The notes under the pieces: model-generated
Seen by the model: the letters and a program-made list of their open reading frames with translations, nothing else
What the model was told of the DNA's origin: nothing
Database searches by the model: none
Shown here: one piece after another, positions 7,415-15,800 of the stretch
How positions within the stretch are numbered: the stretch's first letter is position 1
How the letters are laid out: each line of letters opens with the position of its first letter
NCBI GenBank assembly: GCA_945905295.1
Contig: CAMDPX010000054.1
Coordinates: 1-35,915, forward strand
From: Planctomyces sp. SH-PL62
GTDB lineage: Bacteria; Planctomycetota; Planctomycetia; Planctomycetales; Planctomycetaceae
Length of the DNA: 35,915 bases
Reading direction: 5' to 3'
Program-made: the position numbers and the translations under genes

Positions 7415-8401
7415 TCAGTCCTTCTTCCCATCGTTCTTCGAGTCGGACACGTCGTCTTCCACTTCACGCGCCGGCCATTGGCCGGATTTCCGCAGAGTCG
7501 CTTCCACTTGCTTCGCCTGCGTGATTTGAGTCTGGAGTTTGTCCCAAATCTCATCGGGCACGATCGGCTTCAAGCGATCCTCCTGTTTTCCTATCTCCAC
7601 CAAGACGATGTAGTAGATGTAAGTGTTCCGAGTTTCCGGCAGCTCTCCGTGTTCGACCAGCACGTCGATGATTTTCTGCCGGCTGGGCTCCGAGATCTTG
7701 ACCCCATTGGCCATCCGCTCCCAAGTCTGGATCGCGGATTCGATGACCATTCTTTGCCGTTCGCGTTCGAGCGTCTGCCAGCGAACCTTTTGCTCGTCAG
7801 TCAAAGTGTGTCGCAGAGTTTTCCGAAACAGCGAGTTCTCGCCAATGACGCCGAACTGCTGAGTCATTCGCAGCGGCTGCAATTCCCGCATGAGCTCAAC
7901 GTACTGCTGCTGATTCATCGGCTTGGAGGTCAGCTTCGGACGCAATTCCAACGCGCGGGCGACAACCTGTTCGATATCGCCTCGCGCCGCCAGTTTCAGT
8001 TTCTTCTTCTGAGCATCCGTCAGCGACACACGATTGTTGATCATTTCGATCTCGGCAACCGCCGTGCCTTCCATTCGCTTCCGAAAGTCAGCGACAGAAT
8101 TTTGTACGACCCTGTTTTCCACGACTTCGACGGCTTGCACGCCGTTGGCCCGTGGGACCACGACTGCCCGCTGCACCATTCGCTGTCCGCCGAACACCAT
8201 CTGGTCGAACTGCTGCTCTGTGATCACAAATTGCCGCTCGCCAACAACCAGAGCGGGTTCATCCTCTTCGAATTCATAGCCGACCACCGCCGACGAACCG
8301 ATCAAGCACGACAGCGATACAAACGCCAACAAACAACCTCGCCAACGCTGGGCCAAGCCACATCGAGAGGACATCATCCGTTGGTAATTATTCTTTGCCA
8401 T
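7415..8401 (-). CDS. Tandem-array secreted paralogue 5, 328 aa
   Basis: The N-terminus is basic then hydrophobic (CLLAFVSLSCLIGSSAVVG, about 23-41), a likely signal peptide. The mature part has FDQMVF at 65-70, LTDAQKKKLKLAARGDI at 127-143, SLFRKTLRHTLTDEQ, the LERERQRMVIESAIQTWE helix, and LKPIVPDEIW. It is the clearest reference copy for the family. The Trp in its SAIQTWE helix (compare the DW of the next copy upstream) is useful when reading the broken copy at 9369-10292. It carries a longer loop between the FDQMVF and LTDAQ anchors than the other copies, and a charged Asp/Lys tail. It begins 7 bp after the upstream copy's stop. No function can be assigned. Confidence 0.88.
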   Translation of the reverse strand: MAKNNYQRMMSSRCGLAQRWRGCLLAFVSLSCLIGSSAVVGYEFEEDEPALVVGERQFVITEQQFDQMVFGGQRMVQRAVVVPRANGVQAVEVVENRVVQNSVADFRKRMEGTAVAEIEMINNRVSLTDAQKKKLKLAARGDIEQVVARALELRPKLTSKPMNQQQYVELMRELQPLRMTQQFGVIGENSLFRKTLRHTLTDEQKVRWQTLERERQRMVIESAIQTWERMANGVKISEPSRQKIIDVLVEHGELPETRNTYIYYIVLVEIGKQEDRLKPIVPDEIWDKLQTQITQAKQVEATLRKSGQWPAREVEDDVSDSKNDGKKD

Positions 8402-8408
8402 CGTTTCG

Positions 8409-9362
8409 TCACTTCGTCGTCACTTCGGTCGCGTCGTCGTCCATGTTCGGCCGTTGCTCGGTCCACAGGCCGCGTGCTTCGAGCGTTGGGATCAATTCCT
8501 TGGCCCGTTCGACTTGCCATTCAAACAGCTTCCATTCGGCCGCAGTCAGCAGAGGCTGCACTTGCTCTCGCAACCGCCAAGCTTCCAGAAAAACAATTTG
8601 ATGACTGTAGGCACCCGCGGAGGCCGGCACATTGAGGTGAGGGACCAATAACTCAATGAACTTCTTGCGAGGTTCCCCCCAGAGTTTGAAGCGATCCGCG
8701 GCCCGGTCCCAGTCGAGCATCACGCTTTCCAGGATGCGACGCTGCTTTTCGAGCCCGATCGATCGATACCGCACGCGTTGCTCATCGGTCAGCATCGTTC
8801 GCAATGTTTTCTGAAACAAAGACTCGTCACAAAAAAAACCGGCACGCAGAGCGTTTTGGTTCTCGGCGAAGAGCACTGCGAGCCTCTCAGGTTGAGTTGC
8901 CGTCGAATTCGACAGCGAACGAATTTCGGCGAGACGGACGAAGTGCTGATGAATGTCCCCTTTCCCGGCCAATTGCAGTTTCTTTCTCTGTGCGTCTGAG
9001 AGCGAGTAACTGCGAGTCATCGATTGAACCTGGAACTCCAATTGCGATTGGAATCGCTTTCGTGCTTCTTCGTCAGACGTCCCTTGATCTTCAATCAGAA
9101 ATCGCTGACCTCCGCCTTCAAAGACAATAAGCTCGATTGCCCCGCGATCAACCGCGGCCTGATTGAGTTGTCGACCGATGGGAATTGCCTGTTGCCCGCG
9201 AAGGACTAACCACCGCTGCGCCGGCGCGTCCACGTCCTCGCCGTCCTCGTCCGACTCGCAAACTACAACGCTTCCGACAACCCACAGCATCGCCGACACG
9301 AGCCCACAGCACGACCGGTTCAAATGCCAGTTCCTTTTCATCAACCGGAAGATGCTCAACAT
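8409..9362 (-). CDS. Tandem-array secreted paralogue 4, 317 aa
   Basis: A hydrophobic segment (about 18-34, CGLVSAMLWVVGSVVV) after a basic start suggests export. The family anchors are present but the first is degenerate. In place of FDQ(M/L)VF the protein has a QLNQ-to-ELIVFEGG stretch around 65-85. LSDAQRKKLQLAGKGDI lies at 121-137, followed by SLFQKTLRTMLTDEQRVRYRS, a MLDWDRAADRF helix and VQPLLTAAEW. The last residues (WTEQRPNMDDD) resemble paralogue 6 (WSARRPNGNDE), which points to a fairly recent duplication between those two. The ATG at 9362 follows the stop of the broken upstream copy by 6 bp. Function unknown. Confidence 0.86.
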   Translation of the reverse strand: MLSIFRLMKRNWHLNRSCCGLVSAMLWVVGSVVVCESDEDGEDVDAPAQRWLVLRGQQAIPIGRQLNQAAVDRGAIELIVFEGGGQRFLIEDQGTSDEEARKRFQSQLEFQVQSMTRSYSLSDAQRKKLQLAGKGDIHQHFVRLAEIRSLSNSTATQPERLAVLFAENQNALRAGFFCDESLFQKTLRTMLTDEQRVRYRSIGLEKQRRILESVMLDWDRAADRFKLWGEPRKKFIELLVPHLNVPASAGAYSHQIVFLEAWRLREQVQPLLTAAEWKLFEWQVERAKELIPTLEARGLWTEQRPNMDDDATEVTTK

Positions 9363-9368
9363 GTCGAC

Positions 9369-10292
9369 TCATTCTTTATTGAGATCTGTTCTCTCAGACG
9401 CATCATCAACCAATTTGCGAATGGGCCATTCTCCCCTTCGCAGGAGAAACAATTCGAAGTTTCTCGCATCTTGCAGCCGTATTTGAAATTGGCGCCATTG
9501 CTCTTCATTCAGAAGCGGCTTGATTTCGTCATCGCTGAATTTCCGGGTTTGTCCCACTAGCAGCACCGATGTCGCCATATTCTCCGTCGATCGCGGCGGC
9601 ATTTGTGTTTTTCTCGCGAGTAGTTCGATGACCTTCTCACGTTGTGAGGGTGCGATGGGATTTGGTTCCGTGTTCTTTCACTCCAAGTCTTTCTTCCACT
9701 CCAAGTTTCGCACGAAGCCATCAATCAACGTCCGATGGCGTTCTCGTTCAAGTTTTTGGTATAGGGCGAGTTGTTGTTCGCTTAGAGCATTGGCCAGTAC
9801 TTTTCGAAGCATTGACGCTTCACCGAAAACGGCGAGTGACATGCACGCTCGCCGTGCCCCTGACTCCTGAATGAGCGTCTGATACTCGTCTTGGCTGAGT
9901 GGCCGGTTGACATACCGACCGCGAATCTCCGAGAGGTAGTCGAAGTACCACTGAATGTCTCCACGACCAGCAACAAGCATCTTTTTCTTCTGTGTCTCGG
10001 TCAAAGCACAGAATTTGTCAATCACTTCGATTTCTTTGGACAGAAACTGAGACAACTTCTGCTTGGTTTCTTCGACCGTCTTGTACTTGAGCATCATCTG
10101 GTCGAATTCTTCTTCGTCGTAGATGAGTTCGTCTTCCTCCACGACTTCGTTTGCAAATGCTCGCGAACGGTCGCCTGCTTCACTCCACATGAGGAACGCA
10201 ATCATCAGCACAAAAAACAGTCGCAGCGGTGGTCGCCTTGCAACCGATTGTCTTGAATGACAGGCCGTTGACACGACAGATCGAGTTATCAC
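9369..10292 (-). pseudogene. Tandem-array secreted paralogue 3, interrupted by one in-frame TGA at 9678-9680
   Basis: From a GTG at 10292, which overlaps the upstream stop as GTGA, the frame runs 204 codons to a TGA. It continues in the same frame for 102 more codons to a second TGA at 9369-9371. Together the two parts match the full length and anchor order of the paralogues: FDQMML, LTETQKKKMLVAGRGDI, SMLRKVLANALSEQQ, LERERHRTLIDGF before the break; then QREKVIELLA, IKPLLNEEQW and RRGEWPIRK after it. The TGA lies in the second copy of an 18-bp tandem duplication (9688-9705 and 9670-9687), and the first copy has TGG at the equivalent position. A single G-to-A change would explain it. It may give a truncated protein, or a separate C-terminal piece from an ATG at 9602. 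It looks like a recent pseudogene; sequencing error or readthrough is possible. Confidence 0.82.
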
Positions 10293-11320
10293 GGCTTCTC
10301 GTCCTTCTTCTCTTGGACTTCGACCTTGATCTGCACGTCCGCTTGGACAGCGGGTTCGACCAACGCTTCCTCGGCTTCCATCACTTGTACGAAGCCGAAG
10401 CCAGCCCAGCCCCAGATTTGATTGTGCTGTTTGGGGATGCCGTTCCAAATCTGCGTCTGCTTCTCGGTCAGCACCGGCAGCACCTGAGCGTCGGGCAGTA
10501 CCGGCATGTAACTGTCGCCGTACATGAAGACTTCCAGTTGCTGACACCACGCATCCTTCCAATTCGAGTTCAATGCTTCAGTCAACTTGCCGCGCTGCGC
10601 TTCGGTCAGCACCAAGTCTTTGTCGAGCTTCGCGACTAGATTCAGCAGCGCGGCACGTTTGCGGGCTGCCTCGCGCTTGGCCAACTCCGCTTCGTAGCGT
10701 TTCACCTGATCAGCGGACATCGTCTCTTTGACCGTCTTGAGCAACACCTCTGACATCAGCTTGCGCGGGTCAGGCCACTGTGGCTGTTCGCCGGCACGCA
10801 TGCCTTGCTGCATCTTCTTCTGAACCTCGGCAAACTTCTTGACGGTCGTCTTCATGCCGACGTCGCTGGCGGCTTTGATCTTCTTGGATTGCTCGGCGTT
10901 CGGCTGACAGACCGCACGGACGAAGTTCAATTCCGTTTTTGCCAGTGGGCCGAACTGCTGTCGAAACTGCTGCTCGAACGGATCACCCGCAGCCGCGACT
11001 GCGTCGGCAACTTGGACATCGACGAGCACTTGGCCAACGACGGCGGCCTCGACAGCTAAAGCCGCTTCGTCGTTGATCGGCCGACCACCCAATGCGGCTC
11101 CGAAAACGTCGAAGACCTTGCCCAGCGCTTCGAGCGTTTCCACCGCCTGTTTGGCTTTCGCCTCCGGATCGGCGACGGCTTTCGCATCGACCTTCGTCGC
11201 TTCCGGTTTGGGATCGTCAGCCGGTTGATCCTCGGCGCGGAGAACCATCGACGCCAGACACATCGAACAACACAGCGATGTGGCGATTCCGATTCGATGA
11301 ATCGTGTGATTCAACAACAT
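10289..11320 (-). CDS. Tandem-array secreted paralogue 2 (divergent subfamily), about 343 aa
   Basis: Closest to the next upstream gene. Shared segments are ELNFVRAVCQPNAEQ (compare ELLFLRTVCDLSEPE), ALLNLVAKLDKDLVLTEAQRGKL with its NW-x2-(A/S)W ending, and a final QVLPVLTEKQ-like motif. It also resembles the five downstream copies more weakly, through the helix after the (L)ERE segment and the LT-x-x-QR motif, so the seven genes look like one superfamily. The start at the ATG at 11320 lies one base after the TGA of the upstream gene and gives a good signal peptide (IGIATSLCCSMCLASMVLRAED). The C-terminus is low-complexity, rich in Val, Glu and Lys. Its stop overlaps the GTG of the next gene. 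Confidence 0.86.
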   Translation of the reverse strand: MLLNHTIHRIGIATSLCCSMCLASMVLRAEDQPADDPKPEATKVDAKAVADPEAKAKQAVETLEALGKVFDVFGAALGGRPINDEAALAVEAAVVGQVLVDVQVADAVAAAGDPFEQQFRQQFGPLAKTELNFVRAVCQPNAEQSKKIKAASDVGMKTTVKKFAEVQKKMQQGMRAGEQPQWPDPRKLMSEVLLKTVKETMSADQVKRYEAELAKREAARKRAALLNLVAKLDKDLVLTEAQRGKLTEALNSNWKDAWCQQLEVFMYGDSYMPVLPDAQVLPVLTEKQTQIWNGIPKQHNQIWGWAGFGFVQVMEAEEALVEPAVQADVQIKVEVQEKKDEKP

Positions 11321-11321
11321 G

Positions 11322-12269
11322 TCATTGTTCCAATCCCAAGGCTTTGGGTTCTTGAGGAGCTTTGCCGTCTGCCGGCGCTGCCTCGTCAACCATCACTTCT
11401 TCCACATCTTCATCAATGATCCAGGCGATCGAATCGTCGCCAAAGTTGGACACGTCGTCGTCGTAGGGCAAATGGGAAAGAACCTCTAACTGAGCGGGGC
11501 TGAGGATCTGCCGCATCTCATCTTCGGCAAGCCCCGGCATGAAGTTCGATTCGCTCGTGAAGGCTCCGAGAGACTGACTCCACGAATCACTCCAGTTCTC
11601 CTCCAACAACTTCGCGACCTGCTCGCGCTGCGTTGAGGTGAGCAGCAGATCGTGATCCAGTCGCGCGACCAGATTGAGAATCGCGACTCGCTTGCGATGC
11701 GCGGTTCGCAACTGAAACTCGGCGGAGTACTGCGACCATTGCTCTGGCGTCAGTTGGCATTCGGCGGTTTGCGACACCGATTCCCGAAATCTCTGAGTCA
11801 GTGGCTTCGGCGCGGAGACCGGATCCTTGCCGTTGTTCAGATCGCGTTCGTACTGTTCCTGCTCCTCAAGAAACTGCGGAACAATGCCCATCAACGCTGC
11901 CTCGCACGATCGGCTGATCGCCTGAAACTCCGGCTCCGAGAGATCGCACACCGTTCGCAGAAACAACAACTCCGGCTTGAGCATTGCCCGATATTCGGCG
12001 AGTTCTTCATTTTCGAGAGAGAATTTGCCGTCGCCCCACTCATCGACAGCCGGATTCTCGAAGCTCACGAATGGTTGAATCGCTTGCAACAACGTCCATC
12101 CAAGCTCGTCGAGAATTTCGCTGGCAAACTCTTGCTCCTCCGGAGTGAATTGAACTTTCGGAGCAGGATCGCGTCGATCGGTCTCGACGATTGGCGGATC
12201 GTCGGCAAACGCAGCCCACAGCGTGGCCACAACAGCCAGGCTCGACAGCGCTCCGACAATGCGTCGCAT
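11322..12269 (-). CDS. Tandem-array secreted paralogue 1 (first copy), about 315 aa
   Basis: First gene of the seven-member array. The ATG at 12269 is chosen because it is preceded by AAAGGAAG at good spacing and begins a clean signal peptide (RRIVGALSSLAVVATLWAAFADD). An in-frame upstream extension to 12437 would run through a palindromic repeat and is unlikely to be real. The mature protein has VCDLSEPEFQAI, an LTPEQWSQY segment, ILNLVARLDHDLLLTSTQREQV, and MRQILSPAQLEVL. These LT/LS-x-x-Q segments recur at helix starts, loosely like LTxxQ periplasmic proteins. The acidic C-terminal tail is probably disordered. The upstream gap (12270-12467) holds a palindrome, so a promoter for the array could lie here, but I cannot point to one. 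Confidence 0.85.
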   Translation of the reverse strand: MRRIVGALSSLAVVATLWAAFADDPPIVETDRRDPAPKVQFTPEEQEFASEILDELGWTLLQAIQPFVSFENPAVDEWGDGKFSLENEELAEYRAMLKPELLFLRTVCDLSEPEFQAISRSCEAALMGIVPQFLEEQEQYERDLNNGKDPVSAPKPLTQRFRESVSQTAECQLTPEQWSQYSAEFQLRTAHRKRVAILNLVARLDHDLLLTSTQREQVAKLLEENWSDSWSQSLGAFTSESNFMPGLAEDEMRQILSPAQLEVLSHLPYDDDVSNFGDDSIAWIIDEDVEEVMVDEAAPADGKAPQEPKALGLEQ

Positions 12270-12350
12270 AAGAGCTTCCTTTGAGGCTGACCTTTCGAGT
12301 TCAGCGCGGACAGCCAACACTCGCCACCGTTCGCGCCGCGAGGAGTTTTC

Positions 12351-12419
12351 AATCCGCGGCCGTCCCTGAATCTGCGGGGAGTCAGATTTACCCCGCGGAT
12401 TCAGCCACGACCGCGGATT
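12351..12419. repeat. Palindromic element with 29-bp arms
   Basis: Arms at 12351-12379 and 12391-12419 surround an 11-bp loop. They share AATCCGCGG at the outer ends, CTGAATC in the middle and GCGGGG at the inner ends, with a few mismatches in between. The element lies in the 198-bp gap between the DUF4175-like C-terminal reading frame and the first array gene. As RNA it would be a strong hairpin without a U-tract. It belongs to the same class of dispersed planctomycete palindromes as the other repeats here, but with a different sequence. Confidence 0.85.
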
Positions 12420-12467
12420 TTGAAAGTTCAGACGCATTGGCCGATCGGTGATGCCTCCGACTTCTCA

Positions 12468-13055
12468 CTACTTGCCACGAGCCTTCTCTAACCGATTGAA
12501 GTACTCGTCCAAGCCAGTGCGGAACTCTTCGGGCAACTTCGGTCCCGAATCGCCAGTGGCTTGCGAGACACCATGATCCTCGCGGTTCTCCTTCTCGTTG
12601 ACGCCGGTGCCGATGAGCGTCAGCGCCGAATCATTCGTCGTGCCGCCACCGCCGCCACCGGGGTCTGCACCACCACCGCCCCCACCTTTGGGGTTGATGC
12701 GTTTCGATTTCAGCAGCAGTTCGATCGCCTCCGTTTCGGCGGCGATCGCAGGCTTGCCGGTGTCTGCTTTTGCGAGAATCGTTTTCGCTTCGAGCATCAC
12801 TGAGGCCACTTGTCGGAGCAAGGCGATCTCTTTGCCGAATTCCTCTTCACCGTTTTCGAGCGCACGGATGCGATCGACCACGACCTCCGTCCGTTCGCCA
12901 AGCTTGTGCTGTACCTCAGCGAGTTGCTCGGCTTGCTTGGCATGCTCTTCGGCCTTAATGGCCGGCTTGGCTTGTTCGGCGACGCGAGTTTCTTCTCGCA
13001 GATTCACTTCGCCTTCGAGGATTTGCAGAACTTCCAGAACGATGGATGGCGGCAA
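12468..13055 (-). CDS. C-terminal part of the DUF4175-like protein, split off by an in-frame TGA, 195 aa
   Basis: This frame is exactly in phase with the 886-aa gene upstream: after that gene's TGA (13080-13082) come eight open codons and then the TTG at 13055. Residues LPPSIVLEVLQILEGEVNLREETR begin a long charged helical region (coiled-coil-like, about residues 5-110). A Gly-rich linker (two runs of six Gly) and a conserved-looking ending PEEFRTGLDEYFNRLEKARGK follow. From memory of planctomycete DUF4175-like proteins, this LPP-x-IVLE...NLREETR block normally belongs to the same polypeptide of about 1,100 residues; the joined frame here would be 1,090 codons. No ATG is available, and the TTG lies inside the 3' arm of a hairpin, so independent initiation would be weak or coupled. 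It could be a pseudogene fragment, a coupled subunit, or a readthrough or recoded C-terminus. Confidence 0.7.
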   Translation of the reverse strand: MPPSIVLEVLQILEGEVNLREETRVAEQAKPAIKAEEHAKQAEQLAEVQHKLGERTEVVVDRIRALENGEEEFGKEIALLRQVASVMLEAKTILAKADTGKPAIAAETEAIELLLKSKRINPKGGGGGGADPGGGGGGTTNDSALTLIGTGVNEKENREDHGVSQATGDSGPKLPEEFRTGLDEYFNRLEKARGK

Positions 13056-13076
13056 ACTGCCGCGCGATTTGCCGCC
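13048..13076 (-). other. Perfect 9-bp hairpin immediately 3' of an in-frame TGA
   Basis: Reading the minus strand, TGA (13082-13080) is followed by CCC, then GGCGGCAAA, an 11-nt loop TCGCGCGGCAG, and the exact complement TTTGCCGCC. The downstream TTG start candidate lies in the 3' arm. The structure could be a coincidence of the Gly-Gly-Lys and Leu-Pro-Pro codons. It could also be a coupling element melted by the terminating ribosome, a readthrough stimulator, or an atypical bacterial SECIS. Its spacing is shorter than usual for a SECIS, because the apical loop starts only 12 nt after TGA. Confidence 0.6.
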
Positions 13077-13079
13077 GGG

Positions 13080-15740
13080 TCAGGTGCCCCCTTTGGTCGG
13101 ATCGACCAAATCCTCCGCCCACCGGTCCATCGCGTCGGACCAGAACTCGGCTTGAGCCATCGACAGGCCGTTCTCCTTCTTGAGGTCATCACCCAATTGC
13201 CGCAGGCCACCGATGACGTCTTGGGCTCGCATGTCGTCGAGTACCGCTTTGAACGACATCATGCGACGCCGCTCGAAGTAGGCCTGCAGGTCGTCCATGA
13301 TGTTCGAAATGGTTTGGCTGCTCTTCGCTTCCTGAGCCACCAATTCCGTGAAGAGCTTCGTGGTCGTTTCTTTGGCCGCATTCGGCGGGAGACCGAACGC
13401 ATCGCTGACCTGATCGCCGATGCGACCTCCGACCTTGTACTGCAATCGCGACTCGGCCTTCAGCCGCTTGACCAGCGTGCTCCCTTCGAGATTCGCCAGC
13501 ACCTTGTTGAGTTCGTCAGTGAGCTTCTCAAATTCGGCGAGCAAGTCCTGTTGCTCTTTGACCGCCTCGTCGACCTTCTGATCTGCGGGGCACTTGTCAT
13601 CCCCTTTCTTCGGCGGGCCAATCAGCGTTGTGGTGGCCAGTCCCAAACTGGGCTTTCCGGATTTGCTCGGTGCTTCCGCTGATCCGTTCTTGTCTTCCTT
13701 CTTCGCGAAGCCGTGTGTCGATTCCACATCATTGACCGACGGGACTTTCGTTGGCGGCTGCTTCTTGGCGTTCGGATCGGGTTCGGTCGGCTGGCCGGCG
13801 GCAGAGGCTCGCGTCTCACCCGCCTTCGGAGCCTTATTGCTTGGCGATTCGGAATTCGATGCCGTCTTTGGAGCCTGCGACGCCTGCTTGAGCAGATCGG
13901 CGACCGATGGCATCCGGTTTCCAGAGATGTCCTTCAGGATGTTGAGCATCTCGGCCCATTTTTCGAGATGGCCGACACCGATCTCAGGATTGCGCATCGC
14001 CTGCTTCACTAAATCCTCACCGTTGAGCGTGAGGTTCGACAGGCGTCGTCCGTTCGCTCGTTCGGCGGCGGCTTGACCTTCGATCTTTTTGCGATTCTCC
14101 GGTTGATCCAATTCGCTCGGCGACATTTCTCGCAGAGCCTTGTTCGTCTCGTGCAACGCCATCTCTTTGTCGCGAACTTCCAGCGACTGGCGATGCCACT
14201 TGCTAAGCATCTCCGTCACCCAGATCGCGTGCTGCTCGGCATTGAGCACATAGAACGTGTAGGTCGGCGAATAAACTCGCTCGCGACCGGGGAAGTAATC
14301 CTCGGCAAACAGACGCACCTGGATCGGCTGCGGTTCGATCCCCAGCGAGGTCGCCGAGAACGTGCCGGCCAATTCGAGCTGTTCTTTGTCAGCCCCACCC
14401 GCCGCGAGGATGCGTTCTCCTTTGGCAGGGTTCTTGAAGTTCGTCGTGTCGATCCCCTGCCAGTCGATGCCGACTTGCTTCACTCCAAAATCATCTTGAG
14501 CACGAACCTTGAAGTTCAGCGCCTCCGAATCGAGGACCACTTTTTGTCTCGGCAAGTCCTCGGCCGAGAGTGACGGTGCTTCGTCCTCGCGACTGTTGAT
14601 GGTCAGCGTGAACGGTTCTTTGCCCTCAAGGTGATGCGCGTCACGCCAAACGAATTCGACCTTGCGAGATTCTTCAACGCTCATGCTCGGGCTGACAATC
14701 TTTTCCTTCTGCGGCGAAAGAGGCTGCCCATCCACTCGAGCGGACTCCAGCGGTCGGCTCGCCGTCGCCGTGAACGTGGCACTGCTCCCCTTCACCAACG
14801 AGATTGTGCCGCCGCGCACGTCTTTGTGTTGCGGCTGCGTGCGACCGAGATATTCCGGCAACACGACATCCGCTCCGATCGAAGCCAACTCTGGCCGAAG
14901 CATCGGCTGCACGCGGACTCGCTTCGAGAGATCGCCGATCCGGACGCTCAGCCAGCCTTCGTCGATTTGGCCAGGCAATTCAAACTCGTAACGACCATCG
15001 GTCAGCTTGGCCGAGATTGGCCGTTGCCCGCCCAGTTGGACTTCACCTTGCTCCGGTCGCCACACAGTGTCTTTCGCCAATGCCACCGCGACCGTGAACG
15101 GCTCGCCGTGAGCGACTACCCGATTGACAAGCAATGGCTCGATCGACGTGAACGTGTACCGCGGCGTATCGCCCCACGGCATCAGGAACCGAGCCCACGC
15201 ATTCGTCGCCGCTGCCGGGAACATTGCCAGCAGCAGCACCGCGATCAATCCGGACATTCCCGCAAAGATCGCTCGTCGGCGATGCTTGGGGTTGGGCACT
15301 GAGTCGCTGAAGTCCCGCTTCGTCGCGACCTCGGCCACTTGCTGCACGGCCGCTTCGCACAATGTCAACGATCGAGCTTGCTCCGATTCGCTGTGAACCA
15401 ATTCGATGATGCCCAGCAACTGATCCCCCACGCTGGGATGCTTGCGGCTGAGCAACCGCGCGAGTTGCTCCAGCTTCCGCTGCCGCCAGATCCACCGATG
15501 CAGAGCCACGGGGATCAACCCGCAACCGACCATCGCCGACACGAAGATGCCGAGCCGAACCTCCCACGGCGTGTCGAACGCTCGGTCCAGCAGGAATGTC
15601 GCCAGATAGGCGATCAAGACACCGACAACCGCCCCACAGACGGCCTCGACCAACTTGACCGTCCAAACCCGCCGCCGAAAGTCGAGCAATTGCGTCTGCA
15701 ACGACTCCGGCAACGTCAAACGATGATGAGCAAGACTCAT
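13080..15740 (-). CDS. DUF4175-like multi-pass membrane protein, 886 aa (N-terminal part if TGA is read through)
   Basis: Three hydrophobic helices in the first 180 residues (about 30-51, 63-85 and 155-178) resemble the membrane anchor of DUF4175 proteins. Large beta-rich periplasmic segments follow, for example EPLLVNRVVAHGEPFTV and the FKVRAQDDFGVKQVGIDW repeat-like domain. A long charged helical and low-complexity Ser/Ala/Pro/Lys region occupies about 520-700. The C-terminus DDMRAQDVIGGLRQLGDDLKK...AEFWSDAMDRWAEDLVD then stops at TGA. The ATG at 15740 has a strong AAAGGAG about 7 nt upstream. The family is regularly found with MoxR, DUF58 and VWA genes in planctomycetes and probably forms part of a cell-envelope complex; biochemical function is unknown. 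The same frame continues past the stop for another 203 codons. Confidence 0.85.
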   Translation of the reverse strand: MSLAHHRLTLPESLQTQLLDFRRRVWTVKLVEAVCGAVVGVLIAYLATFLLDRAFDTPWEVRLGIFVSAMVGCGLIPVALHRWIWRQRKLEQLARLLSRKHPSVGDQLLGIIELVHSESEQARSLTLCEAAVQQVAEVATKRDFSDSVPNPKHRRRAIFAGMSGLIAVLLLAMFPAAATNAWARFLMPWGDTPRYTFTSIEPLLVNRVVAHGEPFTVAVALAKDTVWRPEQGEVQLGGQRPISAKLTDGRYEFELPGQIDEGWLSVRIGDLSKRVRVQPMLRPELASIGADVVLPEYLGRTQPQHKDVRGGTISLVKGSSATFTATASRPLESARVDGQPLSPQKEKIVSPSMSVEESRKVEFVWRDAHHLEGKEPFTLTINSREDEAPSLSAEDLPRQKVVLDSEALNFKVRAQDDFGVKQVGIDWQGIDTTNFKNPAKGERILAAGGADKEQLELAGTFSATSLGIEPQPIQVRLFAEDYFPGRERVYSPTYTFYVLNAEQHAIWVTEMLSKWHRQSLEVRDKEMALHETNKALREMSPSELDQPENRKKIEGQAAAERANGRRLSNLTLNGEDLVKQAMRNPEIGVGHLEKWAEMLNILKDISGNRMPSVADLLKQASQAPKTASNSESPSNKAPKAGETRASAAGQPTEPDPNAKKQPPTKVPSVNDVESTHGFAKKEDKNGSAEAPSKSGKPSLGLATTTLIGPPKKGDDKCPADQKVDEAVKEQQDLLAEFEKLTDELNKVLANLEGSTLVKRLKAESRLQYKVGGRIGDQVSDAFGLPPNAAKETTTKLFTELVAQEAKSSQTISNIMDDLQAYFERRRMMSFKAVLDDMRAQDVIGGLRQLGDDLKKENGLSMAQAEFWSDAMDRWAEDLVDPTKGGT

Positions 15741-15800
15741 GGGCCACTCCTTTGCTTCAAAAAAGCAGAGCGTTCGCGATTCTGTTGAATCGCAGTGAGG

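Noticed and set aside
12270-12437. 56-codon upstream extension of the first array gene
   Set aside because: Runs through a palindromic repeat, and the ATG at 12269 has both a ribosome-binding site and a signal peptide.
5371-12437. General reassignment of TGA to a sense codon
   Set aside because: Several genes here end in TGA overlapping the next start (for example at 6423-6425, 10289-10291 and 11322-11324), so TGA is used as a normal stop.
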